A stretch of 64,000 nt of DNA. Source: Corinectria fuckeliana (Eukaryota > Ascomycota > Sordariomycetes > Hypocreales > Nectriaceae). This document shows positions 1 to 10,794 of the stretch, piece after piece. Each line of letters begins with the position of its first letter. The stretch's first letter is position 1. A program made the translations under genes and the position numbers. The stretch spans positions 62,001 to 126,000 of the forward strand of contig WPDH01000084.1 in assembly GCA_019137255.1 (NCBI GenBank), given 5' to 3'. The notes below the pieces were generated by a model. It ran no database searches. It was not told the origin of the DNA and saw nothing but the letters and a program-made list of their open reading frames with translations.

Positions 1-779
1 TTATATTATCTTACTATTAAATCAGAAAAGGAAAACACTTAGAGGATCTTTTAGTTTCTAGCTTTATAATAATCTTATTTACTTTTATATTAAATAACTT
101 AGTCTATATAAAAGAGGGTAAATAAGATTAGAAGTAATATTAATATATCACTTAGCTAAAAAGACCTCTAAAGAGCTTAAAAAATAGTATTAGGATATAA
201 TTTTCTTATATAGTTAATATCTTTTAGTCTTTTAATTTAATATTAAATAATTAGCTATACTAATTAGGCTACTTAATTAGCATAATAAAATATAAGAGCT
301 ATAGTCTTATAGCCCTATTAAGTATTAAAGTATTAATATAACAGGTTAGCCTTATATATTAGGATTAGTAATATTATTATTATAATAATAAAAGGGTTAG
401 TTTAGTATAATAGTTAGAGCTACTATATATTATATAATTTTAAGACTCTTTTAGTAGCTAATATAAAATGCTAGCTTAAAGGCCTAAAGGGGTTAATCCC
501 CACACTTTTACTAAATATAATAATAACCTCTTTCTCTTATTACCTTCCTTTTAAAGCTAGAATCCTATATAGTAGCTTTAACTATTACCTTAAGGCACTA
601 GCTAAAGCTACTATACTTTTAGATTAAGGCTAGGATTTAATTTCAGCCCTAGTAAGAATTCTCTTATTTTTAAGAGCTAGAAACACTAAGAAATTAGCTA
701 GCTAGCACTATTAGATAGTTACAAATAGTCTTATTAGTTAGTTAGACTAACTACTCTTAGCAGCCAGTCTAAGAGGGTG
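1..779 (+). mobile_element. Internal 3' part of a RIP-decayed Ty1/copia element (truncated by window edge)
   Basis: This AT-rich stretch has no open reading frame of note. Read in reverse complement it matches 42218 to about 43000 base for base apart from mostly transition-type differences, so it is the 3' internal region of the same copia family in the opposite orientation. The last bases before the LTR are a purine-rich run followed by TG, as expected for a polypurine tract. The rest of the element lies outside the window. Confidence 0.85.
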
Positions 780-918
780 TGTTAGTAGTAGGACTACTAG
801 TCAGGCCTGCTATTAGGCACTATCCACATTTCTGCCTTAGATGCTAAGCATCTAGTGATAACAGTAATCCCCTTAGGGACTTACTATTCCGCCCTCTTTT
901 CCTAGCTTAGTACAGTTA

Positions 919-1589
919 TGTAAGAGTTAGGGCGGCATGCCTAACCTTTAATAGAAAGTCCTAGCTGTAAGGCCAAAAAGATCAAACAATTCGAGTAAGC
1001 TGCGTCACTCAATTGTGCCGCACAACAGGTTATAAGGGAGCTCTCAGCGAGCCCTCAGCGAGCCCTCAGCTCAGCTGTACCCTTATAATTATCCCCCCCT
1101 CTTAACAGCACGTCCCGGGCTGCTAGCTTATCAGTAGGCGTAGCGCAGCCTCTTCTGCTCCAGGCGCAGGCAGCCTCTTCTGCTCTAGGCGCAGGAACAC
1201 AGCGACCCTGTCGCGCCCGTGCATACGTGTGTGTTAGAGAGTGGCCCGGCTCCCAGGCCTAAGATAACCACTGCTGTCAACCCCTAAGGCTTCAGTCGCA
1301 GCAGGCAACTACACACGTTCATCCTTATGAGCCTAGCGCCTATCGCAGTCACAAGGTTTAGCAGGGACTCAAACCTATGACCTTCCGCACAGCACTAGAC
1401 CCAACGCGTACTCGAATAATTGTAAGAGTTAGGGCGGCATGCCTAACCTTCAATAGAAAGTCCTAGCTGTAAGGCCAAAAAGATCAAACAATTCGAGTAA
1501 GCTGCGTCACTCAATTGTGCCGCACAACAGGTTATAAGGGAGCTCTCAGCGAGCCCTCAGCGAGCCCTCAGCTCAGCTGTACCCTTACA
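919..1589 (-). mobile_element. Miniature LTR retrotransposon (TRIM-like), nested in a copia LTR
   Basis: The 671-bp unit has two 169-bp direct terminal repeats, 919-1087 and 1421-1589. They start TGTAAG and end CTTACA (CTTATA in the first copy), and a 5-bp target duplication AGTTA flanks the unit. I count only two differences between the repeats, both C/T, so the insertion is young. The 333-bp interior has no coding capacity, so the element must be mobilised in trans. A purine-rich run abuts 1087 when read on the - strand, which fits a polypurine tract and sets the orientation. It is not AT-rich, unlike its host LTR. Confidence 0.8.
1145..1190. repeat. Two-copy tandem repeat (25-bp period) inside the TRIM-like element
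   Basis: A 21-base segment beginning gcagcctcttctgct occurs at 1145-1165 and again at 1170-1190 with a single C/T difference. Confidence 0.7.
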
Positions 1590-1619
1590 AGTTACACAAT
1601 ACACGCAGTCATATTAATA

Positions 1620-2033
1620 GTAAGGTAGGTAGGTAGCTTAGGTGCTTAGGTTGCTTACTTAGGTACCTTAGGTACTAAGTCTCAGGCATTAGGGTCAGAC
1701 ATTAGGAGCATTAGGTATCAAAATATGACATTAGGGCCTAGGTTAATAAGGATGAAATATTGAGAGGCTACAATTGACATCGCCCTGGTGTTGTTAAGTT
1801 GTCCGAATACGAAGTCATCCTTCAGTTCGCAGTTCAGGCAGAGTTCCATGTCAGCCGAGCTTGGAGAGCTGAAAAAGTCACGTGCTGAAAATTACGTCGT
1901 GTGTGATTGGCCAATTGACGTGCCCGAATTGGGGCCGCCGTTCAACTTCCTCCTAGATCAGCCCATCCTCACAAATCCCTCGACAACACCATCCATCCAT
2001 CACCCGAACCTCATCGCCGGCGCAATCGACACA
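1620..2033. promoter_or_regulatory. Intergenic region and COX4 promoter
   Basis: The first half (1620-1760) holds short degenerate repeats of taggt and cattagg. Around 1905-1920 is an inverted/direct CCAAT pair (gattggccaattg), a binding motif for the Hap/CCAAT complex that activates respiratory genes in fungi. That would fit the downstream cytochrome oxidase gene, but the regulatory role is inference. Confidence 0.4.
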
Positions 2034-2890
2034 ATGTTCATGCAACGCACCGCCATCGCCGCGGCCCGCCGCGCCGCCCTTCGCCCCGTTGCCGCCCGCA
2101 CCTTCACCACCTCTGTCGTCCGCCGTACGCCTTCTCCCGCCCGCCCAATGGCAATCCTCGTATGATGTGTGATTCGGTGACGATGGCTGACTTGTGTCTC
2201 TAGGCGATGCTCCCAAGGCCCCCGCGGCTGCTGCTGCCGCTCCTGCTGCCTCCGCCGAGACCAAGGTCGGAGCCTACAAGTCTCTGAAGGGTATGTCCGT
2301 CACGGTCCCAGGCCCCGATCGCCACCCACCCGCTTTCCCATAACCTCGGTCGAGTCACTGTGAGGGCCACATTCGCTGACGAGGAGCCGTCGATAGAGGT
2401 CCGAACTGAGGACGACCTCTTCGGTCCTGGTGCTAAGCCCGGCACCGTTCCCACCGACCTCGAGCAGTCCACCGGTCTGGAGCGTCTCGAGATTCTCGGT
2501 AAGATGGAAGGCGTCGACATCTTCGACATGCGCCCCCTCGACGCCAGCCGTCTGGGCACGATGGAGAACCCCATCGTCGTCCGATCCGCAGGTGACGAGC
2601 AGTTCGCTGGTTGCACTGGCTTCCCCGCCGACTCCCACAACGTCCACTGGCTCGGCGTAAGTGATATTCCTCCATGACTATGCTCCGACGGATGGATTCG
2701 AATTGCTAACTCTGTCGGCTGACTGCAGATCACCCGTGAGCGCCCCATTGAGCGATGCCCTGAGTGCGGTAGCGTCTACAAGATGGACTACGTCGGCCCC
2801 GAGGAGGACCACCACCACCACCACCCTCCGGAGTTCGAGGAGCCCAAGACCTTTGCCGATTATATCAAGCCTGAATACCGATACCGATAA
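2034..2890 (+). CDS. cox4: Cytochrome c oxidase subunit 4 (yeast COX4, mammalian COX5B), mitochondrial
   Basis: A nuclear-encoded structural subunit of respiratory complex IV in the mitochondrial inner membrane. The proposed gene model is join(2034..2124, 2204..2290, 2397..2656, 2729..2890), 199 residues. The first ~30 residues are Arg/Ala-rich without acidic residues (a matrix-targeting presequence), followed by an Ala/Pro linker. The conserved core reads GPGAKPGTVPTDLEQSTGLE, then ILGKMEGVD. The zinc ligands are visible: Cys in AGCTGFPADSH, the His of that segment, and CPEC near the C-terminus. Intron 1 uses donor gtacgc at 2125 and intron 2 an acceptor at 2395-2396; these restore the family reading frame, whereas the longer exon 1 reading hits a stop at 2163. 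A His-rich stretch precedes the conserved end (FADYIKPEY). Confidence 0.92.
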
Positions 2891-3475
2891 ATGCATAAGC
2901 CATTGAGGACCGTGTGGCTGTGTCGAACAAGGTGAAGGCGGAAGGGTACCCCGGAGAGTGTAGCGGTTTGTGTAGAGTAGGGTACCGATTTCCCTGTGTC
3001 AATTTACTAGCTTCCAGAAGTGTTGTTTTTGACAATTGTCCAAGTGCCACTCTGGGGGTTACTAGGAGACCGCTCTGGAGGCGTTTTTCTAGTTCCTCAA
3101 GAGTACTTCATACCGAACATCGTAGTGTTGATATCCCTGCGTTAATGTGACGAAATCTACAATCCGTACGATCGAGAGGCTGATCTAAGCTGGTCCCTCG
3201 GAAGGTTTCTAGGTTGCTTGCCAGGTTGCTTGCGAAGGTACGAAGCAATCAATCGACGCTCTCCCTCTACTACGTACACTCTGGATTCAGGCCTGTCGCC
3301 AAGTCGGTTCCCTCGTAGTCAAGGCAGCCAATGATCCACGAACCGAACTGTGCTGCCTACAATATGGAGTGTATGGGCCTGAATGGGTTCTTTGAGCGGT
3401 GGTGAGATGGCGTGAGGCAGTTGAGAGGCCTTGGGCATGTGCGTATAAGGCACAGCCTTCCTTGGTCCATCAAAA
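2891..3475. other. Intergenic region between convergent genes
   Basis: This is the 3' flank shared by COX4 (+) and the DUF4604 gene (-). No further gene or repeat is apparent. Confidence 0.5.
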
Positions 3476-3967
3476 TCAGCCTTCATCTTCGTCAAAGCTT
3501 AGTTTGATCTTCTTGGCTTTCTTCTTGGGCTTGCGGTCCTTTGCTTCTTTTTTGGCCTCGCTGCCCCTCACATCGTTGCCTGCAGCGTCCTTGTCGGCGG
3601 GCTGGTCGGCCGAGTCGCCAATGACCTTTCCAACCTTTCGTTTTCGTCCACCAATGGACGCCTTGCTGTTCGACTCCTTGGTCGCCTCTGCAGCAGCAGG
3701 CGCGGCTGTCGCTCCGCGATCCTGTAAGTCCTTGACGACGCCGTCCTTGTCCACCTCAAGGTCGCCCACGACGTTGCCAGCCTCGTCGACGACCAGGGGC
3801 GCATCTTCGGCCTCCTCGCTGCTAGACCGCTTCTTGGCCGACCTCCGCTGGGCGGCGAGCAGAGGATCGGGACCCCGAGCGCCGGAGGCTTGGGCGCGGA
3901 GGGCGGCGAGGAAGGGCGGGGGGGAGATGTCGTACTCCAGGTTTTTGGAGGTGATTTTCGGAGGCAT
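3476..3967 (-). CDS. DUF4604-type small nuclear-type basic protein
   Basis: A single-exon gene of 163 residues. The N-terminus (MPPKITSKNLEYDISPPPFL) matches the start typical of the fungal DUF4604 family, whose members begin with a K-x-L-x-Y-x-x-x-x-P-P-F-L pattern. The remainder is low-complexity, with alternating acidic and Lys-rich stretches, and ends in a Lys-rich run (KPKKKAKKIKLSF) followed by DEDEG. This composition suggests a nuclear or nucleolar location, but no biochemical role is established that I know of. The family assignment is from recognition of the N-terminal motif and the overall pattern. Confidence 0.75.
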   Translation of the reverse strand: MPPKITSKNLEYDISPPPFLAALRAQASGARGPDPLLAAQRRSAKKRSSSEEAEDAPLVVDEAGNVVGDLEVDKDGVVKDLQDRGATAAPAAAEATKESNSKASIGGRKRKVGKVIGDSADQPADKDAAGNDVRGSEAKKEAKDRKPKKKAKKIKLSFDEDEG

Positions 3968-5592
3968 TTTCTTCTTTCCCTCTTTCTTTTCGGAGGGGAG
4001 GATTGAAAAGGGTCCCGGACGAGCAGCCCCAAGATTAGCTGACGCGTTCCCAGGAGATGAGAATTGGGTGCCCGCTCGGGACTACTACGCTATCTGGCAC
4101 GGCCACTTCAATCTCTCGAACGCTGCGTCGAGTGTGGAGTTGTGTGGTTCCAGCAGAGATGCGGTTTCGGGGTGGTGGTTCCAGTGTAACCCTCTTGAGT
4201 CGGGCGAATGATGTGAGCGCGGCTTTGTGCTGACATGTAGGTATGTATGAGGCTCAGTTCCTTCCCGCGAGTCTGGTTTGCGACCCTTTTTAGCTCCGTG
4301 GCCGTGCATGTGAGTGGAGGGAACGTGCTGATGCCCGCAGCCGGGCTCATCAATGCGTGTGTCTGTGGACTCCGAGTCGGGAATGGATCTCACCCACGGG
4401 AGATGCCAGGCCATCATTACTGCAATGCACTCTATACTACAACTGAATGAGACTGGGAACGGCCTGCTGCATCTGTCCTGTGCTTCTGTCCTGTGCTTCT
4501 GTCCTGTGCCTCTGTCCGTCCTGTGCTCTGGTGGGGCCGCCACAACCGAACTCAAACGGCGGAAGCTGCACGACGAAAAGGAAAAAAATACTGGAAGCTC
4601 TCAAGAACTCACTTCCCTTCTTCGTACTAGCAGCATCCGGCTTGCATCTCCCAATCAAAGCACCAACCATCTCCTAAAATTGCCAAGAGGGGGGAGGGGG
4701 GGCCAAGTGGGCAGCGTCGGATCTAGGAGATACAGATTATCCGCTTTTCCTGGTCCGCTGAGCCCCCTGATTGGACCCGGTTTTCATGTTGGCGCCGCGG
4801 TGATAGGCCTTCGATTTCCCTTCCCTGTCGAACTTGCAGGGATGTTCCATCTCGGTACCTCCTTGCTCCTTGTTTCCTTGCTAAATGGAAGCGTCTACGC
4901 CTCCTGTGGCCTTGTCTGCACCGCATCGTCGACCGGGCTTCCATCGCATCATCGATGTCAACCTCTCAGGAGAACCGAGAAGAAGAGACAATCCCATTTC
5001 CCGACGCCTCCCGATCACACTTTCCTACCCCTAATTGCCGCCTACCTACGCATAACAGCCGCCACTTACGGTTCTCTCTTCCGCTTCCGCTGTCGATTCC
5101 AGGACCCACTGCCGCCGCTTTCCCGGTGGACGCGTCAGTGGTGGGAGGGAATTCTGATTCAGGGAACGTGGTCCCTGCCGCTCATTATTAACCCCATCTC
5201 CATATCTCCATATCTCCATATCTCCCACTCCTTGCCTGGACGCTGCGACTCCTGGAAACGCCGGAACTCGCGACTTTTGCGCCATCGACGACTCTCGCTT
5301 TGACCCCCCCGGTATATCCGTTGCTTCTTCCTCCTTCGCCTCCGCCTCCGTCTCCATCTTCGTTTCGATTCCGCCCCGACTCGACGACAACCTTCGCTCG
5401 ACCCTGATCCTCCTTCGCTCGCCGCCGTCTCTCTCCCCGGTCTCGTCCCTCCTTTACCAGCTTCCACCTCGTCCCTCTTCCGCCGCCGTCGCCGCCTAGA
5501 CGCTGGCGCCTCTTAGCGGCGCATTCTATGTCCCGACGACCTCCTCCGCCTTCATTCACAACACCTGTCGCTGAGACAGGCCCATTCCCATC
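3968..5592. promoter_or_regulatory. Divergent intergenic region with long pyrimidine-rich 5' leader of the mannosyltransferase gene
   Basis: The region separates the divergent DUF4604 (-) and KTR-type (+) genes. It contains a short tandem repeat at 4473-4528 (unit ctgtcctgtgctt, about four copies) and a tccatatc triplication at about 5200-5225. From about 5290 to 5590 the + strand is strongly C/T-rich, as in fungal promoters and 5' UTRs. Overlapping open frames here show no recognisable domain and read as chance. Confidence 0.5.
4473..4528. repeat. Short tandem repeat, unit about 13 bp
   Basis: The unit ctgtcctgtgctt is repeated three times almost exactly, then degenerates. It lies in non-coding sequence. 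Confidence 0.7.
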
Positions 5593-7353
5593 ATGGACCT
5601 GATCCGGCGGGCCACCAAGGGCGCACCCAGCGAACCGGCTCTTCCGCCTCCCAACGATGATAAGAGGGGCTCAAGAAGCAAGAGCGCCGACTCTCCCATG
5701 GCTTTCTTTCGGAGGCCTTTGCGCTTAAAGGGAAACTCGACCATCTCGGTTCCCTTGGGCATTGTCATCTTCTTCCCCATGCTGGTGCTCATTCTCATAT
5801 TCATCCTTTTTGTCAACCATCCCAGTTCTCCTGCGAGGTTTTTGATACCGGGGGGAGCTGCCCCTGCTATGCGGTACGTTGGCCCCGACGCTTCAGCACA
5901 ATCGGCCATGCCCGCAGTGTTCACTGACACGCCCATGGCTGTAGAAAGATTAGCGAAAAGTACGACAAGGTCTTTGTCGATGGTTGCGCGAAGCCCGATA
6001 CCTCCCAGCCGCGTGCCAATGCCGCCTTCGTCATCCTGGCCAGAAATAAGGAAATCGACGGCGTACTGCAGTCCATCAAGTCGGTTGAGCGCCACTTCAA
6101 CCGCTGGTTCAACTACCCCTATGTCTTCCTCAACGACGGCGACTTTGACGACAACTTCAAGGAAGCCATTCGAAACCACACCTCGGCCGACGTTGAGTTT
6201 GGCAAGGTTGGTCCTGACATGTGGGGGTTCCCTGATTGGATCGACCCCATGGTTGCCAAAGAAGGCATTGCGAAGCAGGGCGATGCGGCTGTCATGTACG
6301 GCGGGCTAGAAAGCTACCACAAGATGTGTCGGTTTTACTCTGGGTAGGCTTCCCATGGCATGCTCATTGGATTGCACTAACATTGCCCAGCTTCTTTTTC
6401 AACCACCCCCTTCTGCTGAAGTACGAGTGGTACTGGCGAGTGGAACCCGAAATCACTTATTTCTGCGACATTACATAGTACGTCGTTTTCACTCCGCGAC
6501 ACCAACCTAGCTTGGATGCTGACTTGCCTGCAGTGATCCCTTCTTGAAGATGATCGAAAACAACAAGACCTACGGCTTCACGATTGCCGTCAAGGAACTT
6601 CGGGAAACCGTCCCCAACATTTTCCGATATGCCTCCGCTTACAAGCGACTACACAACTTGACCTCTCAGGGGCTGTGGGAAATGTTCATCGAGCCAGAGG
6701 ACCAGGACCAGGACCAGGATGGCGAGCCTCCTGCGGACAGCGAGACCCCAGCGTCTGGAGGCACGCCGGGAACTAGCCCGAATAAACCCACCAAGCTCAA
6801 GATCGACCCTGAGGCCATGGAAGGCGAGAAGTACAACATGTGCCATTTCTGGTCCAACTTCGAAATTGCGAAACTTAGTTGGTTCCGAAGCAAGGAGTAT
6901 CAGGATTTCTTCGAGATGATGGACCGGAGTGGCGGCTTCTGGATGGAACGGGTATGTGTGCCTTTATCTGTTGACCAAGGCCATGGCGTAGTTGACACTA
7001 ACAAATTCCAGTGGGGCGACGCACCAATTCATTCCCTTGCCGCCGGTGCTCTGCTAGGACCCCAGGATATTCACTACTTCCGAGACTTTGGGTACCGACA
7101 CACCACCATCCAGCATTGCCCGTCGAACGCTCCGGGTCTTCAGCTCCCCCGCGACCCCTACCTGGAAGAGACGACGCCCAACGATCGCGCACGCTTTGAG
7201 GAAGACGACTATTGGGAACACTGGGACGCCCCGCAAGAAGGCGGCGTTGGTTGCCGATGTAGGTGTGACACCGACGTTGTCGATGTTGAAGGCAAAGAAG
7301 GATCCTGCCTTGCCGAGTGGGTGGATGTCGCAGGTGGTTGGGCGGAGCCTTAA
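5593..7353 (+). CDS. Alpha-1,2-mannosyltransferase of the KRE2/MNT1 family (GT15), KTR4-like
   Basis: A Golgi type II membrane enzyme that transfers mannose from GDP-mannose onto N- or O-linked glycans. The model is join(5593..5873, 5945..6343, 6391..6477, 6534..6951, 7012..7353), 508 residues. A cytoplasmic basic segment is followed by one membrane anchor at about residues 53-74 (VPLGIVIFF...ILFV). Then comes the GT15 catalytic domain with YPYVFLNDGDFDDNFK, YKRLHNLTSQGLWEMF and, near residues 359-366, HFWSNFEI, the family motif holding the proposed catalytic Glu. The C-terminal GCRCRCDTD resembles the Cys-rich tail of KTR4-type members. An acidic Asp/Gln insertion (DQDQDQDGE) lies mid-domain. 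All five exons join in frame with GT/AG borders. Confidence 0.9.
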
Positions 7354-8188
7354 ACAGAACACAATCTCGAGCCGAAGCGACCAAACAACGAACGGCCAGC
7401 CCTCTCAAGCAGGTGCTTCGAGATAATGAGGAGCCGATTCAGGATTACCCGAGACGGACGCAAATCAAGAAGATGTACAAAATCGCGGCCGCACTGGGCA
7501 CTCTCAAGAGTGCATGGAAGGATCGGGGCCACAGCCGACTTGATTCATATAGTATGTGGATTCATTGTACACAACAGCAGGGACGGCAGGAAAGACGACA
7601 GGCGTTTCATATTGAGAGGCAGTCCCAGGGACTTTTATTCTGCGACGACAACCTTTAACCACGATATCTGAGGACACCTTTGGCGGAACATGGTACACGC
7701 CTTGGGATCTTAGTGTGGACGGGGACTAGGTGTCATTTTGAGAATTTTTTCGATAGATTTTGGATTGCATCTGGTACTTAGCTAAGGGAAAAAGGTACCT
7801 GAGTGTCAATGATGTACAGGATGGGCGTTGGTCTATCCTGGAATAACGGCCTGGATATAGCGAGACTAGTCATGATTGGTTGACTATTTATTTCCGTCTT
7901 CAAGCTTCAAGTCCTGGATCTACTAAGTTGCCGTTCTTGGATCTAAGCCCCCGCGTGCTTTTGCGCCATTGCCATAGTCATAGTCCTAGGGCGAGGCGGA
8001 TTCAGCATAGTTAAGGTGTGGCGTGCATTGGAGGCCCTCGAGCTGGCTTAACTGGCATTCTTAAAGAGTTATTGCGCCCGGTTGACTCTTCTCAAGACAA
8101 ATCTTTCTTCTTCTATTCAACACCATCTATACGCCCTTCAAGCATACGGGTACCTGCTCATATCACGCTGATCCTTGCTCAGATAGAC
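7354..8188. other. Intergenic region
   Basis: The 3' flank of the mannosyltransferase gene and the upstream region of the metallophosphoesterase gene. The open frames here have no recognisable domain. Confidence 0.5.
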
Positions 8189-9034
8189 ATGCTGCAGCGG
8201 TTTTCGCAGATATTCACGGGTCCACCGACCCCCAACGGGACGACATGTGGACGTCAGGTGCAGATCATGTCAGATCTCCATCTTGAGCTGAACAGGCAGT
8301 ACGCGACGTTTGACTTCCCCGTCAAGGCCCCCCTGCTCGTCCTCGGGGGTGACATCGGCCGGCTGGTCGACTACGAGCCCTTCCTGGGCTTCCTGGCCCG
8401 GCAGAGGGCGCGCTTCGACAAGGTCTTCCTCGTGCTGGGCAACCACGAGTTCTACGAGACGAGCTACGACGTCGGCATCGCCAAGGCCCTGGAGCTGGAA
8501 GAGGAGGAGGCCCTAGGCGGGAAGCTGGTGCTGCTGCACCGCAACCGCTGGGACGACGAGGCTTCCAAGCTGACCATCCTAGGCTGCACGCTGTGGTCCA
8601 GCATCCCGCCCGCGGCCGAGCAGGACGTCGCCCTGCGCATGTCCGACTACAAGATGATCAAGGGCTGGAGCGTGGCCCAGCACAACGCCTGCCACGCGGC
8701 AGACGTCTCATGGCTCGCGACGGCCCTGCCGGAGGCCGACGCGGAGCGGCTGGTGCTGGTGGTGACGCACCACGCGCCGTGCATCAGGGGCGCGTCGCGG
8801 CCGGAACACGAGAGGAAGCCGTGGAAGGCGGCCTTCTCGACGGACGTGCTGCAGCGACGCGAGTTTGCGGCGCGGGTGGCGTGGTGGATGTTTGGGCACA
8901 CGCACTTCACGACGGCGTTCCAGAGGGGGGGCATCCGGGTCGTGGCGAACCAGCGCGGGTACGTGCTGGGCCTTGGGGGTCCGACGTTGGAGGACACGAG
9001 GGGGTTTGATGCGGAGAGGGTGGTTGACTTGTGA
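8189..9034 (+). CDS. Calcineurin-like metallophosphoesterase
   Basis: A single-exon gene of 281 residues from the ATG at 8189; the frame is open upstream but lacks conservation. The metallophosphoesterase ligand blocks appear in order: SDLHLE (D-x-H), LGGDIG (G-D), LGNHEFYE (G-N-H-E), VVTHHAP (His), FGHTHF (G-H-x-H). These bind a dinuclear metal centre that hydrolyses phosphoesters. The substrate cannot be inferred. The domain covers nearly the whole protein, with no signal peptide or membrane segment. It belongs to a different subfamily from the metallophosphoesterase at 15121. Confidence 0.85.
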   Translation: MLQRFSQIFTGPPTPNGTTCGRQVQIMSDLHLELNRQYATFDFPVKAPLLVLGGDIGRLVDYEPFLGFLARQRARFDKVFLVLGNHEFYETSYDVGIAKALELEEEEALGGKLVLLHRNRWDDEASKLTILGCTLWSSIPPAAEQDVALRMSDYKMIKGWSVAQHNACHAADVSWLATALPEADAERLVLVVTHHAPCIRGASRPEHERKPWKAAFSTDVLQRREFAARVAWWMFGHTHFTTAFQRGGIRVVANQRGYVLGLGGPTLEDTRGFDAERVVDL

Positions 9035-9851
9035 GGGACGCGGCGGGTGGCTTGCGAGAGAGGTTTGGTGTTTAAGGGGAGCTTGGCTGGATGTGTTGGT
9101 GCGGCGTCTTGGTATTGGAGGCTTAACTTGGGAACTCGGAGAGTACTCGGTAGGTTGACGCTTGACTGGTTAGTTCTGCCACGAATGATCTATTAATCCT
9201 GAAAACTATCTTCAAGAGTTTTCAGGAAATGCCAGTCGAAGAGAGGAATTACACTGAATAATTTATATCGTGCACATTAGTGTAAGACGTAAAGAGTCCT
9301 CAGATAGCTACTACCTACGCGTGTGTTGGTCGTTTTTCAATACCGGTAGAATCGCTCAGCACGACTCCTGAATGGTTACAATCTTGTGAAATCGATTTTC
9401 AAGAGCCCCTACCGTTTTGAATAAGTTTTAATAGTTCGAGATTTATATCGAGCGAGTTCGTCATTGTTGAAAAACCATCACCCGCATAGATGATAGGTAA
9501 TTAGTAAACAGATGTGAGACGAGTAATCTAGGTAGCCACCACGACCTATGTTTCAAAAAAGTCTAGAAATAAGTCAAGCACAGCCATTTAGAAAACCTCG
9601 TCAAGTACTGCGAGTTGAGCGTATTATTTGACTCAATTGATCGCTTTCATCCGCTGTTATGCTCATACCTTAGTAGAGGTAGCTAAGACGACTCAAGATT
9701 GTCGCCGCCAGTAAGTTTACGCCTCAGGCATCAACATTTCCAGCACCCTTGGCGGCTCTAACGCTTCCCCAAAAAAGTACGCCGGCCAGCCAGAATACCT
9801 AGCGAGAGCCTCATATCTGCTCGACACGGCCACGGCCTCTCTTACCCGACA
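9035..9851. other. Intergenic region, relatively AT-rich
   Basis: About 800 bp with lower GC than the neighbouring genes and no open frame of note. Short phrases recur (ttcaagag near 9212 and 9399, tttatatcg near 9262 and 9442), which could be an old degraded repeat. I cannot identify it. Confidence 0.4.
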
Positions 9852-10794
9852 ATGCCTCCCCGGATCCCCTCTCTCAGCACACCGCTGTGCTGCCGAGCAC
9901 CCGCCAATGGCCCCGTCACCTCGCTGACCGCCTACCTGGCCGGTCTCTCCCTCCAGAGTCGCCACGCCTCCATCCTCGGCAGCCTCGCCAACATCCCCGG
10001 CGCCATGCACAAGAAGAAGCGAGTAGGCCGCGGCCCCTCGTCCGGCCACGGAAAGACGTCTGGACGCGGCCACAAGGGCCAGAAGCAGCATGGCAAGGTC
10101 AAGCCGTGGTTCCAGGGTGGTCAAACTCCCTTGATTGTCAAGATGGGCCGGAAGGGATTCAACAACTAGTAAGCCGTCGGAGAAGACGACAGAAAACGGC
10201 CAATTCCGCTAACTATGGCGCAGCCGGTCGCTCAAGATGTCGGAAGTGAATCTTGACCAGATCCAAGCCTGGATCGACCAAGGACGACTCGACTCGAATC
10301 AGCAAATCACCCCCAAGGAATTGATCGAGAGCGGCCTAGTGGGAAACATCAAGGACGGCATCAAAGTGCTTTCCCGCGGCGCAGACACCCTCAAGCAGCC
10401 CATTGACGTGATGGTCTCGCGCGTGTCCGCCCAAGCCATCAGCGCCATCGAGGGCGCGGGCGGCAAGGTCCTCACGCGGTACTACACCAAGTTGTCCATC
10501 AAGCGTCTCCTCACGGGCGAGTCGATGAACACGGACAAGCCGCTCCCCGTGGGCAAAGAGCACGTCGAGAGCGTGCTGGCGGAGGCGAGAAAGAACCTCT
10601 TCCGGTACCGGCTGCCGGATCCTACTAGTCGTGAGGACATTGAGTACTACCGCGACCCAGCGCACCGGGGATACCTAAGCTACCAGCTGTCGCCCGGCGA
10701 GTCGCCCAGTCTGTACTTCAGGGTGCCGGGCGTGCACAAGATCAAGAGCGCGGTTAAGAAAGAGAACAAGCAGGCCGACGAGACGCTGTGGTAG
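9852..10794 (+). CDS. Mitochondrial large-subunit ribosomal protein uL15m (yeast MRPL10)
   Basis: A component of the mitochondrial 54S ribosomal subunit. The model is join(9852..10168, 10224..10794), 295 residues. The N-terminal ~45 residues look like a targeting presequence. The uL15 signature follows as KKRVGRGPSSGHGKTSGRG and HKGQKQHGKVKPWFQGGQTP. After splicing the protein continues MSEVNLDQIQAWIDQGRL and SRVSAQAISAIEGAGGKVLT, typical of the C-terminal part of the L15 fold. The 55-bp intron (10169-10223) has donor gtaagc, a CTAAC branch sequence at about 10209 and acceptor cag; without it the frame stops at 10170. Confidence 0.92.

Larger units (their letters stand above)
780..1619 (+). 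repeat. Copia-family LTR, 164 bp, split by a nested insertion
   Basis: Bases 780-918 plus 1595-1619 together make exactly 164 bp and match the reverse complement of the 164-bp LTRs at 42054 and 57714. The LTR is interrupted by the 671-bp element at 919-1589, whose AGTTA target duplication (914-918 and 1590-1594) joins the two halves. The flanking bases at 1620-1624 (gtaag) would be this copia copy's own target duplication; its partner is outside the window. Confidence 0.85.

Noticed and set aside
1350..1385. A complete tRNA gene
   Set aside because: A- and B-box-like sequences are too close together and no acceptor stem or anticodon arm can be folded; kept only as a tRNA-like motif.
1680..1740. 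Interstitial telomere repeat (TTAGGG)
   Set aside because: Only two isolated TTAGGG occurrences amid cattagg-type degenerate repeats; no tandem array.
1788..2165. 125-residue open frame covering the start of COX4
   Set aside because: Its 3' part is COX4 exon 1 read into intron 1, and the 5' part has no conservation; the real ATG is at 2034.
4353..5303. 316-residue + strand open frame
   Set aside because: Composition is that of C/T-rich leader and repeats, there is no recognisable motif, and overlapping frames on both strands are equally open.
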